From: Pseudoalteromonas amylolytica
Lineage (GTDB): Bacteria; Pseudomonadota; Gammaproteobacteria; Enterobacterales; Alteromonadaceae
Assembly: GCF_001854605.1 (NCBI RefSeq)
Contig: NZ_MKJU01000004.1
Span: 62,001-126,000, forward strand
DNA length: 64,000 nt
Reading direction: 5' to 3'
The position numbers were made by a program, and so were the translations under genes. Shown piece after piece: positions 48,551 through 58,003 of the stretch. The notes beneath the pieces were generated by a model. The model saw only the letters and a program-made list of their open reading frames with translations, was not told where the DNA came from and searched no databases. Numbering within the stretch: position 1 is the stretch's first letter; the number at the start of each line of letters is the position of its first letter.

Positions 48551-49318
48551 TTACAAAGCCGCGCAAATAACCGTCACGCCACTTTGTTCAATGGCCTGAC
48601 GTTTGTCAGCGGCTAGATTCTCATCTGTGATTAAGGTCGTTACTTGCTGCCATGACAGCTCAAGGTTAGGAATTTTTCTGCCTACCTTGTCAGACTCAAC
48701 CATGACGATCACTTCTCTGGCCGCCTGTGCCATTAATTGGCTCAAGCCCACCAGCTCATTAAAGGTTGTGGTGCCACGCGCTACGTCGATGCCATCTGCA
48801 CCGATAAATAACTGATCAAAATCATAAGAGCGTAGCACTTGCTCTGCGACCTGCCCCTGAAATGACTCAGAGTGTGGGTCCCATGTTCCCCCGGTCATCA
48901 ATAATGTTGGCTCGTTCTCAAGTGACAGCAAACGGTTGGCAATATTCATGGCGTTAGTCATCACCACTAACCCTTGTTTGTTAGATAACTCAGGGATCAT
49001 GGCTGCGGTGGTGCGGCCACTGTCTATGATGATGCGGTTATGATCTTTTATCAGCTTGGCAGCAGCCTTAGCAATCGCGGTTTTGCGGCGTGAATCTTGT
49101 TCATCATTGGCGCTGCCCACGATCTCCTGTGGCAATGCCACAGCACCACCATAGCGGCGTAGCAACAAGCCGCTTTTTTCTAACGCGGTTAAATCCTTTC
49201 GAATCGTAACTTCTGAGGTTTCAAATTCAACGGCCAGTGCGTCAACGCTCACTTCACCCTGTTCATTTACTCTACTAAGGATCGTATGGCGGCGCTGTTG
49301 TGTGTTTCGTTTAGTCAT
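48551..49318 (-). CDS. DeoR-family transcriptional regulator
   Basis: An N-terminal helix-turn-helix (Q-R-R-H-T-I-L-S-R-V-x-x-x-G-x-V-S-V-D-A-L-A, then E-V-T-I-R-K-D-L) and a C-terminal sugar-phosphate sensor domain (D-S-G-R-T-T-A-A-M, G-G-T-W, D-x-D-Q-L-F-I-G-A-D-G) are typical of the DeoR family. Such proteins sense sugar phosphates, and being next to glmS a ligand from amino-sugar metabolism is likely. A perfect 11-bp inverted repeat lies just upstream of its start, a probable autoregulatory operator. Confidence 0.9.
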   Translation of the reverse strand: MTKRNTQQRRHTILSRVNEQGEVSVDALAVEFETSEVTIRKDLTALEKSGLLLRRYGGAVALPQEIVGSANDEQDSRRKTAIAKAAAKLIKDHNRIIIDSGRTTAAMIPELSNKQGLVVMTNAMNIANRLLSLENEPTLLMTGGTWDPHSESFQGQVAEQVLRSYDFDQLFIGADGIDVARGTTTFNELVGLSQLMAQAAREVIVMVESDKVGRKIPNLELSWQQVTTLITDENLAADKRQAIEQSGVTVICAAL

Positions 49319-49331
49319 AAACCGTTCAGAT

Positions 49332-49372
49332 AAGTTTCGTTTCGTAATTTAGGTGTAGTTTAAACGAAACTT
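49332..49372. promoter_or_regulatory. Inverted repeat, probable DeoR-family operator
   Basis: AAGTTTCGTTT (49332-49342) and AAACGAAACTT (49362-49372) are a perfect inverted repeat, 14 bases before the regulator gene. TTTCGTTT-type half sites are common for DeoR-family proteins, so control of the deoR-glmS operon is likely. Confidence 0.65.
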
Positions 49373-49554
49373 ATTAACTATGACAACTACAAATTATGCT
49401 TTCTTTTGTTTGTGTGGCGCACGTCTGCGGGCAACGCAAGGCCAACGTAAAAGCAGGATCTAAGCTCAAGCCTAGTTGTATATACAAATAAGATTACACT
49501 CCCTGTAGGACATCACACTAAGCAATGCCCTACATACACTATGTTATCAGTCGC

Positions 49555-49851
49555 TTAATGTACTAGGTGTAGTTTAGTTCTTACGGTGCTGGCCGTGTCC
49601 GATGCCACCATTTCATCATACGCACTTTGCATTTCAAAGATGGCGGCCGTGACACCTAAACTGGCCAATGCCACCTCGGCTTCACGCAAAGAATTAAACG
49701 TCTGTGTCTCACCATGTTTGTTTGTCAGTAAATGGTAATTGCCCTTTATATCAACACCACCCGCTAAATAGTGGTTTGCGTCTGCATAGCTCAAAATCAC
49801 AGGATCTAATTTAAACTGGCTTAACTGAGTTTTTAGTTCGCTCTCTAACAT
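49555..49851 (-). CDS. Small conserved protein, possible DUF6482
   Basis: 98 residues, soluble. It has F-N-S-L-R-E-A-E-V-A-L-A-S-L-G-V and a C-terminal Q-S-A-Y-D-E-M-V stretch that I associate with DUF6482 proteins of gammaproteobacteria, though the assignment is uncertain. The function is unknown. It is divergent from the ketosynthase gene and in the same direction as the regulator-glmS pair, with 236 bases between. Confidence 0.55.
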   Translation of the reverse strand: MLESELKTQLSQFKLDPVILSYADANHYLAGGVDIKGNYHLLTNKHGETQTFNSLREAEVALASLGVTAAIFEMQSAYDEMVASDTASTVRTKLHLVH

Positions 49852-50031
49852 AAATCACCCACACATTTTTTGGATATAGATTTAATTAAACGTATGGCGT
49901 TGTATTTTTGTTCACCTTGGTATAAAAAATTCATTGATCAATGTGTCATGATTTTGCAACGGCACATGATTAGTATTGCTGGGCAATATTCGCGCCTTAA
50001 GCGCTGCGTAACTTTATTGAAAAGGATAAAC

Positions 50032-51318
50032 ATGAGAAGAGTCGTTGTTACAGGAATTGGTGCCATCTCGCCAATAGGCACAAGTGCACACACAAGCTTT
50101 GATAACTTACTACAAGGTAAGCACGGCATACGTCCAATTGAGCACTTTGATCCCGCACAATTTGCTTGCAAAACAACATTTGCCGCTCAGGTTAGTTCAC
50201 AATTAGACGCAAGTACGCTTGCGCCGTTTAAACATATGGACGATAGCACCCGTACTAAGCTACTGAAAAAAATCGACCGGCACCAAATGTTTGCCATGAT
50301 AGCGGCCGCTGAAGCAATTCAAGAAGCAGGTCTTGATAATCTAGATGATGAACAACTCAGGCTACGTATAGGCGTCAACCTCGCAACGGGTGTGGGCGGA
50401 CTAAATAGTTTGGAAGTATGCGCGGCCAAAGCAGTCAGTGGGAAAAAGCAATCTCCATTTGGAAATTTAATGTTTTTACCCAATCTTGCCGCAGGCTATG
50501 TTGCCAGTCATTGGAATTTTGGGGGCCCAAACAACGCTCACTGTACCGCTTGCGCTGCCAGTGCTCATTCAATTATTGACGCCTGTAACGCCATCAAAGG
50601 GGGTGAAGCAGAAATTATCGTCGCAGGGGGTGCAGAAGCATCCGTCACGCCGGTTGGTATCGCCACGTTTAACGCACAAAATGCATTGTCTACCAGAAAC
50701 CATGATTTAGCGACTGCTTCTCGCCCTTTTACCACAGACAGAGATGGTTTTGTTATGGGTGAAGGGGCTGCTTGTTTGGTATTGGAAGAGTACGATCACG
50801 CCATTACTCGCGGTGCAAAAATCTACTGTGAAATTGTCGGTTTTGGCAGAACCTCTGACGGCTACACAGGGCAAGCTTTAAGCGCTCCGCATCCGCAAGG
50901 CTCTGGGGCGCAACGAGCAATGCAAAATGCCCTTAATATGGCAAACCTTAACACACAAGACGTACAGTACATTAACACCCATAGCACCAGCACCGCAGCC
51001 GATAGCATTGAAGTATTGGCAATAAAAAATACCTTTGCTGATCATGCCAACAAACTGGCCGTGTCTGGTACCAAGTCACAAACAGGGCACTTGCTCGGTG
51101 CAGCAGCAGCCATTGAAGCGGTATTTACGGTATTGGCGCTACAACAACAAACCTTACCGTATACGCTTAATCTAACCACAGAGAATGTTGACCCCAGCTG
51201 TCTGGGTGTTGATTTGATCATGCTCACTCCTCAAAAGATGAAGGTTAATGCAGCACTTTCTAATTCATTTGGCTTTGGAGGAACGAACGCATCTATTGCA
51301 TTTAAGACGCTTGGCTAG
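50032..51318 (+). CDS. Beta-ketoacyl-ACP synthase II (FabF type)
   Basis: Condenses malonyl-ACP with acyl-ACP in fatty acid synthesis. I place the start at ATG 50032 (AAAGGATAAAC upstream, beginning M-R-R-V-V-V-T-G); the frame is open further upstream to 49870 but without ketosynthase sequence. The active-site Cys is in T-A-C-A-A-S-A (about 174), and the two His are in N-T-H-S-T-S-T (about 316) and G-H-L-L-G-A (about 353), the full Cys-His-His triad. 428 residues is a usual length. It is not next to other fab genes, so it may be a second, accessory ketosynthase. Confidence 0.9.
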   Translation: MRRVVVTGIGAISPIGTSAHTSFDNLLQGKHGIRPIEHFDPAQFACKTTFAAQVSSQLDASTLAPFKHMDDSTRTKLLKKIDRHQMFAMIAAAEAIQEAGLDNLDDEQLRLRIGVNLATGVGGLNSLEVCAAKAVSGKKQSPFGNLMFLPNLAAGYVASHWNFGGPNNAHCTACAASAHSIIDACNAIKGGEAEIIVAGGAEASVTPVGIATFNAQNALSTRNHDLATASRPFTTDRDGFVMGEGAACLVLEEYDHAITRGAKIYCEIVGFGRTSDGYTGQALSAPHPQGSGAQRAMQNALNMANLNTQDVQYINTHSTSTAADSIEVLAIKNTFADHANKLAVSGTKSQTGHLLGAAAAIEAVFTVLALQQQTLPYTLNLTTENVDPSCLGVDLIMLTPQKMKVNAALSNSFGFGGTNASIAFKTLG

Positions 51319-51584
51319 TAACTTCGTCTTACACCTCATTGAGAGCGCCTTGGTTCATTGATTAAGTGGGCATGGCGCCCATCTACAATTGCATATCGCG
51401 ACGACGTTAGAACATATTTACCATCGCATACAAAACCCAGCGAGTAAGTATTCACTTACCATTCATAGACTGCAAGTAAAGAGATTGTTCATACCATATT
51501 AATCGCATCATTTTAAATTATGCACACTTTACAGCCACCGACCCCCTTGTTTACAATCGGTACAAACAACGCAGAGAATATCTC

Positions 51585-52859
51585 ATGATGTATTTATTTC
51601 GCTTCACTCTCTTATGCTCACTGCTGCTGCTGAGCGCCTGCAAAACAACTCCAACGTCTAGTACACCTACGCAGGCAAAGACACCAGAACCTATCGTGAC
51701 AGCTAACCCTGACAAAACCGTCTCCACACAGCGCCGCCCATCCATCGATGAGCAAACGGAAGATGTATGGCAACGCATTCGCTCGCAACTAACCTTTGCC
51801 CCATCTGCACACGAAAGCGTACAAGCTCGCGTTGATTGGTATTTGTCACACCCCAACTATATGCATGTGATCAGTGAAAGAGCTGCACCGTTTCTGTTGT
51901 ATGTGGTAGAACAGGTAGAGCGTCGAGGGCTCCCCATTGAACTGGCGTTAATGCCATTGATTGAAAGCGATTTTGACACCACCGCCTATTCTCATAAACA
52001 CGCATCAGGCCTTTGGCAACTCACGCCGCTTATCGCCAAACACTATGGCGTAAAAATTACGCCCTGGTATGATGGCCGACAAGATATTGTCGATGCCACC
52101 AATGCAGCATTGGATTTCTTAAGCTATTTACATAAACGTTTTGACGGCAACTGGTATCATGCCATTGCGGCTTACAACACCGGCGAAGGACGTGTTTCCC
52201 AAGCCATTAAATTCAATAAGCAACGCGGTAAATCAACCCACTTTTTTGACTTGCCCCTACCTAAACAAACCCGTCACTACGTGCCTAAGTTACTGGCCGC
52301 TGCACAGCTGTTACGCAAACAACAAATGGAGTTTCCCAAGATCCCTAATCATACCGCCATTGCAGTCTTACCGTTGGAGCAAGGAGTGATCCTCAACACT
52401 GATAAAGCTTGGCGTAAATTACAAACGCTCAATCCAGGCTATACACGATTTCCTGCTTTGTTGGATGGACCCGACCACATCGTCGTGCCCGCCTTACAAG
52501 CACAACAATGGCAAGACTATGTGGCCAAACTGCCAGCAATGCCCAGTGATCAATGGCAACATTACACGATTAAAAAAGGAGACAGTTTAAGTGTAATTGC
52601 GCAACGCCATACGTTAACGGTCTCTCAACTTAAAACATTCAACCAATTGAAAAGTAACAATATAAAAATTGGTGACACGCTATTACTGCCCATTTTGGCA
52701 GATAAACAAATGGATTATACAGTACGTGCAGGTGATAGCCTGTGGCGTATTGCTAAACACTTCAACATCAGTGTCCATGAAATTAAAAAATGGAATGCGC
52801 TATCAAAGGATGTTTTACAAGTGGGTGATACGCTCAAGCTTTATTTATCAAAAACTTAA
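51585..52859 (+). CDS. mltD: Membrane-bound lytic murein transglycosylase D
   Basis: Cleaves peptidoglycan glycan strands. Lipoprotein signal (L-L-L-S-A-C, lipid Cys about 19), SLT catalytic domain with A-L-M-P-L-I-E-S-D-F (catalytic Glu about 127) and A-I-A-A-Y-N-T-G-E-G-R-V, then two C-terminal LysM domains (about 325-367 and 374-417, with K-K-G-D-S-L and R-A-G-D-S-L). It fits MltD in domain order and length. A terminator follows. Confidence 0.93.
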   Translation: MMYLFRFTLLCSLLLLSACKTTPTSSTPTQAKTPEPIVTANPDKTVSTQRRPSIDEQTEDVWQRIRSQLTFAPSAHESVQARVDWYLSHPNYMHVISERAAPFLLYVVEQVERRGLPIELALMPLIESDFDTTAYSHKHASGLWQLTPLIAKHYGVKITPWYDGRQDIVDATNAALDFLSYLHKRFDGNWYHAIAAYNTGEGRVSQAIKFNKQRGKSTHFFDLPLPKQTRHYVPKLLAAAQLLRKQQMEFPKIPNHTAIAVLPLEQGVILNTDKAWRKLQTLNPGYTRFPALLDGPDHIVVPALQAQQWQDYVAKLPAMPSDQWQHYTIKKGDSLSVIAQRHTLTVSQLKTFNQLKSNNIKIGDTLLLPILADKQMDYTVRAGDSLWRIAKHFNISVHEIKKWNALSKDVLQVGDTLKLYLSKT

Positions 52860-52879
52860 TAATATTATCGGGTTAAATA

Positions 52880-52906
52880 AGCTAGCCGTGAGCTAACCGG
52901 CTAGCT
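52880..52906. terminator. Bidirectional terminator
   Basis: AGCTAGCCG and CGGCTAGCT form a perfect 9-bp stem with a 9-base loop between the converging mltD and DUF1579-like genes. Confidence 0.6.
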
Positions 52907-52907
52907 A

Positions 52908-53432
52908 TCAATGAAATTTTACAGCTTTGTTTGATCGTGTATAACGGCGCTTTTCTGGCTCTGTCCACATGCCGTGTTTTAAGTACTGCGTAGAAACTTC
53001 CATCTCACCATCCACAAAACGGCTGGTTGATTTAACCTTTGTAATGCCATCTTGATTGCCCGCAACATCTTCATAGGCAACAAAACTGCCATCATCAAGC
53101 ACATCCATAGTACCTTGGGTGTAAAATCCTGCAGTGGTGAAATAAAAAAACACCACCTTTTTCTTGGTTTTATCCCAAAAAATCAGTGACTCACCACCGT
53201 ACATGCCCTCATTAATAGAATGCAGCGTACGCACGGCAGTACCATTTAAGGCTCGCTCCCAATGACTAACATCCTGCATAGCGGGTTTGCCACCCACAAC
53301 AGGAAAATCAGCCTGCCACGTTCCTAGGTAGGGTTCGAATATTTTCAGCTCTGACACCAGTGCCTGAGCGGCACATAGACTATGGCTTTGTATAAATAAA
53401 AAACATAAAATCAATAATTTAAATACTTTCAT
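52908..53432 (-). CDS. Secreted lipocalin-like protein (DUF1579 type)
   Basis: A signal peptide (residues 1-22) is followed by a compact beta-rich domain with L-G-T-W-Q-A-D-F, H-W-E-R-A-L-N-G-T-A, G-G-E-S-L-I-F-W-D and T-Q-G-T-M-D, like DUF1579/lipocalin-type proteins. The function is unknown. It lies 126 bases downstream of the LanB gene on the same strand, so it may belong to that operon, but nothing in the sequence links it to lanthipeptides. Confidence 0.6.
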   Translation of the reverse strand: MKVFKLLILCFLFIQSHSLCAAQALVSELKIFEPYLGTWQADFPVVGGKPAMQDVSHWERALNGTAVRTLHSINEGMYGGESLIFWDKTKKKVVFFYFTTAGFYTQGTMDVLDDGSFVAYEDVAGNQDGITKVKSTSRFVDGEMEVSTQYLKHGMWTEPEKRRYTRSNKAVKFH

Positions 53433-53558
53433 CTTATATTCTTAGATAACTTTCAAGCACGTGATTTGTTCTTGAGCTTAGCTATTCATACCTTTTTGAG
53501 CAAGTTTAGCAACACCTAGAAGCAGTGCACTTGTAGCGCTGTACCAAGATCGCTTGCT

Positions 53559-56500
53559 TTATTGCTGTTTATTGGCTGAGAAGTACTTACGGCGTAACAA
53601 ATCGTGGATCACCAATTCCTGCTCACGTCCATAGGCCTTAAACATGCGATTGTTATGCATGTGCAGCAGCGAACCCAATAAGGCATCACGGCTACAGTTT
53701 AAAGCTCCAGCGGCGCGTAAAGTATTCAGTTGAGCCACCACAGGGGCGGCCTGAGCCTGCCATTGACCGAGCAAATTAAACAGCGCGTTTTGTACTTCAT
53801 CGTTTTCTGAAGGTGTCTGCTGATGAAGTTGTGCAAAGTCACTGTCCAACGTTGCTTGATACTCCCGATAGCGGTTTCCAAGCTGTTTTCGCAGTGTATT
53901 GCTCTCATTAAACTCTCGGCCAAAACCATCTCTTAAACGGCTGATCAGTGCCAATCGAGCTTCATCATCATATTCAAACAAGGTGAGCAGTCTATCGGAG
54001 TACAGTAATGCCATACGCCATCTTAATTGTTCATCATACTCATCTAGCAATGCACATGTTTTTGCTATCAGAATACTGTCAAACATAAACAGTGACTCAA
54101 TCAACGCCATTGATTCTGGGCCACCATAGCGCTCAACTTCTCGCTCATAGGTCATCAGTTCAACTTTATGTAACTCACCGCTTTCGATCATCGGGTCGAG
54201 TAATTGATTTAATAGTGGTAACAACTGACCACATAGCACCTCTGGCTCGCCGTAAAAACGCACACGAAGGTGCCAATCTGGATCGCCATAGCGTATAAAA
54301 AACCATTTCTCAAACAGCGCTTGATGCGCTTCGATTAGCGGTTGCAAACGCTCACTAAGCAATTGTTCTAGAACTGAGTTACCCGAATATATTTTCAGGC
54401 TTAGCCATTGCGATCCGGCACTAAATCGACGCTTGATCGCAGCGGCAGTAATATTGGCAATGGGGTTATCGGTGGAATGTCTATGCACCGCAGCATTGTC
54501 ATTAAAAAATGGCACAACTAGCTCATTGTTGTAATGCATACCTTGTGCGTCAACCACTCTGGATTGATAGTGGCTGCTGAGCACCTCTTTAAGCTCTATG
54601 TGAGTTTGCCCTTTGGTTTCAGCCAATAAAATTGACAGCATATCTGCGTTGTTCAGGTTAAGCTGTAACACATTGTCCGCCATTGCATAGCTGACTTGAG
54701 CATCTAACTGATACTTTGCCATCAACTCTTCGAGCAGAGTGCGATCGAGTTGGCCTTTACGATATACCGCTTCCAGCGCTTCTCTTGGAATACGCCATGT
54801 TTTCTCATTGACAATCAGGTTGTCGAGCATGATGCGTGGAACAAACGCACTACGCGCAGTGCTCGAAGGCATTCTGAAGTTCGGCGCTCTACCCGACTGG
54901 TGTTGCAACATGCATAAGAACTTATAAGCACTTAAACTACGTGCAGAATAGTTGTGAGCACAAGATAGACGTGGCACCACCTGCTTATCAAGTCGCTTGC
55001 TCCACAATTTAACCTGTAGCCCTTCGACCCAAACATACAAATCTGACAGCGGAATTTGATATTCATCAGCCAAACTACTATCGGCCATAAATACTATTTC
55101 GTACTCTCTTAGGTGTGGCCTTGCAACTACATTACCTGGCCGCCCTTCTGGCATGTGAACCACTTCGGCAAAAATCACCTCACTTGAATGCGCCTGCTCT
55201 TTTTGCAACTGAGAACGTACATTATCTTTCAATGCTTCATCTAGGTGGCAAAAGCGGCCAAGTAAGTTTGCCGACGAAGGGCCTGTACAGCCACTCAGCT
55301 TCACAATGGGGTTTTGCTTTTCATCTTCATAGAGGCTGATCATCGCTGAAAATGAACTAGGAAACTTATGCACCACATTGTGATTGGTTACTTTTGTTTT
55401 GAGCTCTTTACTCTTTAGTACAATGCAGTCACGAGCTCGATTCTCAGGCAAGCTGATGGCTTCATCAATGATGGTCTCCAACACATTGCTATTGGCATTG
55501 CTTCTTGGTTGCTGCTGAGCATTTTTACCCAACCAAAGGCCAGCAATAAGCGGTGAATCATAGCCTGTCTCATCTGATATACCAATCCCTGATTCATCAT
55601 CTAGGATCTTATCCAAAGGCACAAACTGCCCCTCAAAGCGCGCATTGAATTGATTGATAAAATTATTCAAGTTTGACGTATTAGCATCAGCGCTGAGCCC
55701 TGCTATCAACTCCAACTGCTTTCTCAAGCGGCCCATTTCCATTTCACTCAACTGACAATGCGTAAAGTCTCGGTAAACATCCGATTGAAAGAGCTTATTT
55801 TCCTGCACTTTTACAGGTAATTGCTGTAAATGCTCAAGAATGTGTTGGTATGGAGCGATCTCGCCACTTTTTTGCGTATCCAGCTGCTCGATTTGCGCCA
55901 ATGCTGTCGCGAGATGATCCGCAGTATGTAGTTCGTTTATCGCTTGTAACGACTTCAACAAAGCCTGATCTGGCGATTCTCCGGTCAATGGTAACGGTAT
56001 GTCAGCCTGTATCACGCCTTCGTCAATTAAGTCTTGAATATATGATTCAACATCTTCTCTATCGGCCTCAGGATACTGTTTGTGAAATGCCTCAACCAAT
56101 GCATTAAAACTCTTACCTTCTTTGGCAAGCGACATGGCAAACTCAAAGTATTCATCACTGTCCACGGCACTTAATCGATATTGCATTGTGTCTTCAGAGA
56201 TATAGCTCTCGATATAGCGACACTGCTCAGCTACAAAGTAATGCGATGAGTTTGGCTTGTACGTCAAATGCTCAGAACGAGAGGCATGTTTAACAAAGTG
56301 CTCTTTTAAAGCACTGAGGTAAAACATATCCAATCGAGTGTTGCGCTTGTCTTCACTATAAGGCCCACTGATTATATTGGTGCTTTCTGACACTTGCCCT
56401 TGATGCACTCCTGAAAACAAGCCAAAAGGTGTCGGGCGTGAGCACATTCGTATCATGTATTTTATCAACGCCTGAGCGACTTTCTTGCCTTGTTTAGAGT

Positions 56501-56738
56501 CGGGCTTATTGCGCCACTGCTCTATACGCTCAAGTAAAGAAGGACTGGCCAAATAAAGTGCTTCTGTCACACCTGGCATGTCTAGCCACTGTCTAAGAAT
56601 GGCGTTATTGTCTGCGTCGCTATGTCCAAAAGCACTTAAATGCTCAATCGCTAAACGCGGCGTGCGTATTACGAAAAAAGGAGCGCATTGAATTGGCTTG
56701 ATAGCCATTTTTGCTTGTTTAGAATTATTGTGATTCAT
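53559..56738 (-). CDS. Class I lanthipeptide-type dehydratase (LanB family)
   Basis: A full-length LanB: N-terminal lantibiotic dehydratase domain (with F-F-V-I-R-T-P-R-L and C-S-R-P-T-P-F-G-L-F-S-G) that glutamylates Ser/Thr of a precursor using Glu-tRNA, and a C-terminal SpaB_C elimination domain (W-L-S-L-K-I-Y, W-F-F-I-R-Y-G-D-P-D-W-H-L-R-V-R). About 1059 residues. I choose the ATG at 56738 because AGGAG is six bases away (ATG 56741 and TTG 56744 are close alternatives). It lies 10 bases after the LanC stop. The precursor peptide gene was not found. Confidence 0.93.
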   Translation of the reverse strand: MNHNNSKQAKMAIKPIQCAPFFVIRTPRLAIEHLSAFGHSDADNNAILRQWLDMPGVTEALYLASPSLLERIEQWRNKPDSKQGKKVAQALIKYMIRMCSRPTPFGLFSGVHQGQVSESTNIISGPYSEDKRNTRLDMFYLSALKEHFVKHASRSEHLTYKPNSSHYFVAEQCRYIESYISEDTMQYRLSAVDSDEYFEFAMSLAKEGKSFNALVEAFHKQYPEADREDVESYIQDLIDEGVIQADIPLPLTGESPDQALLKSLQAINELHTADHLATALAQIEQLDTQKSGEIAPYQHILEHLQQLPVKVQENKLFQSDVYRDFTHCQLSEMEMGRLRKQLELIAGLSADANTSNLNNFINQFNARFEGQFVPLDKILDDESGIGISDETGYDSPLIAGLWLGKNAQQQPRSNANSNVLETIIDEAISLPENRARDCIVLKSKELKTKVTNHNVVHKFPSSFSAMISLYEDEKQNPIVKLSGCTGPSSANLLGRFCHLDEALKDNVRSQLQKEQAHSSEVIFAEVVHMPEGRPGNVVARPHLREYEIVFMADSSLADEYQIPLSDLYVWVEGLQVKLWSKRLDKQVVPRLSCAHNYSARSLSAYKFLCMLQHQSGRAPNFRMPSSTARSAFVPRIMLDNLIVNEKTWRIPREALEAVYRKGQLDRTLLEELMAKYQLDAQVSYAMADNVLQLNLNNADMLSILLAETKGQTHIELKEVLSSHYQSRVVDAQGMHYNNELVVPFFNDNAAVHRHSTDNPIANITAAAIKRRFSAGSQWLSLKIYSGNSVLEQLLSERLQPLIEAHQALFEKWFFIRYGDPDWHLRVRFYGEPEVLCGQLLPLLNQLLDPMIESGELHKVELMTYEREVERYGGPESMALIESLFMFDSILIAKTCALLDEYDEQLRWRMALLYSDRLLTLFEYDDEARLALISRLRDGFGREFNESNTLRKQLGNRYREYQATLDSDFAQLHQQTPSENDEVQNALFNLLGQWQAQAAPVVAQLNTLRAAGALNCSRDALLGSLLHMHNNRMFKAYGREQELVIHDLLRRKYFSANKQQ

Positions 56739-56748
56739 CATCAACTCC

Positions 56749-57957
56749 TTATGCCATTAGCATGCTATCCAGCCAGCTAAGGTCGTCATTGAGCACGCTC
56801 AGCAAGCATAACCCAATGCCAGAATAGCCCGTCAATAGGCTGAAATCTTCCACGTAGTTTTTGCTTTCACCACTAAAAAAGTAGAATGCTTCGAGTCCTT
56901 GTTGTTCAAATTGTTCTAGAGTGTAATCCAGCCAAGTAGTGACAACCTCTTCGAGCTGAGGATGGGGCATTAGTTCGTTTAGTGCTTGATAGATAGTCAT
57001 AATGCCCACGTAACCATGACAAAGACCAGCGTCTTTAACAAAGCCAGTCGAGGCATCGCGAGGAATATTCTTTAGGGCGACTTTTAGTGCCTGATCAACA
57101 TAGCTGGGACTCTCCAGCGCCTGACCCGCACGTGCTAAAACTAAAGCGATGGTCAAGTCACCGTAACACCAGCCCAAACGCGACGTTTCATGAGGGTGGC
57201 TTGCACATGAGCTGAAGCATGACACACTGTCTTTATCGTCTTTTCGCTGTGTTAACAGCCAATCACAGGCACCCTGCACCAGCTCCGTTACTTGTGGTTT
57301 TAGCGTGGAGATCTTTAACGCGGGTAGTAACGCGGCGATAATCCCCGGTACACCATGCGCAAAACCCAGGTTATACTCAGGCTGGTCTAGGCACTCTTTA
57401 TCTAGCCGATACACCGACTGACTTGGTTGTGACCACGTTATGAGGCCATTGTCCAATCGGCTAGCTGTACTTTCAAAACCCTTCACTATTGTGCTATACA
57501 ACGCTTGCTGGTCACTGTAGCGAAGTCGTCTTGCCGCATACGGCGCATAGCCCGCCAAGCCTAAGACATACTCAATTTCTCCTAGCCAAGGGTTATGATC
57601 CAAAGCACCGGTGAATAGCGCATCAACGTCTTCCAAAAGGTCCACTGCATAGTCTTCTTGGTTTGCCTGATTGAGATATTCCAGTAACCAAGCCTGTCCG
57701 GCAAGCCCCGTGCTCAACTCAAGTGTTTGTTCCTCTAGCTCATCTTGTAGTTTATCTAGTTTCTGTGTAAACAGCGCTTCATCAACCCAATCGCTGTTAT
57801 ATTCATGAGCCTTGTAGAGAAACAGTAAATGCCCCGCTAAGCCACTTAAAATTCCATGATGAGACTCGTCTTTTGCACTCACGAGTCGGGCTAAAAGGTG
57901 AATTATACTTTCTAATTTTTGTTTTTTTTCCAAAGGCATGGTGTTGTTATTTCTCAT
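56749..57957 (-). CDS. LanC-type cyclase
   Basis: 402 residues of the LanC family, which joins cysteine thiols to dehydrated residues to make lanthionine rings. The zinc ligands are seen in L-G-W-C-Y-G-D and L-C-H-G-Y-V, and the repeated G-x-A-H-G and G-Y-S-G-I-G-L loops of the alpha-toroid are present. ATG 57957 has AAGGAT upstream. It sits between the transporter and LanB genes on one strand with short gaps, so one operon. Confidence 0.92.
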   Translation of the reverse strand: MRNNNTMPLEKKQKLESIIHLLARLVSAKDESHHGILSGLAGHLLFLYKAHEYNSDWVDEALFTQKLDKLQDELEEQTLELSTGLAGQAWLLEYLNQANQEDYAVDLLEDVDALFTGALDHNPWLGEIEYVLGLAGYAPYAARRLRYSDQQALYSTIVKGFESTASRLDNGLITWSQPSQSVYRLDKECLDQPEYNLGFAHGVPGIIAALLPALKISTLKPQVTELVQGACDWLLTQRKDDKDSVSCFSSCASHPHETSRLGWCYGDLTIALVLARAGQALESPSYVDQALKVALKNIPRDASTGFVKDAGLCHGYVGIMTIYQALNELMPHPQLEEVVTTWLDYTLEQFEQQGLEAFYFFSGESKNYVEDFSLLTGYSGIGLCLLSVLNDDLSWLDSMLMA

Positions 57958-58003
57958 GCTTATCCTTAAGGTACCTGTTTTATCAACGTGAGCATTTTCT
58001 GAT

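Noticed and set aside
53433..53558. Frame continuing past the LanB stop that reads like a short hydrophobic helix
   Set aside because: No start codon of its own; probably chance sequence after the stop.
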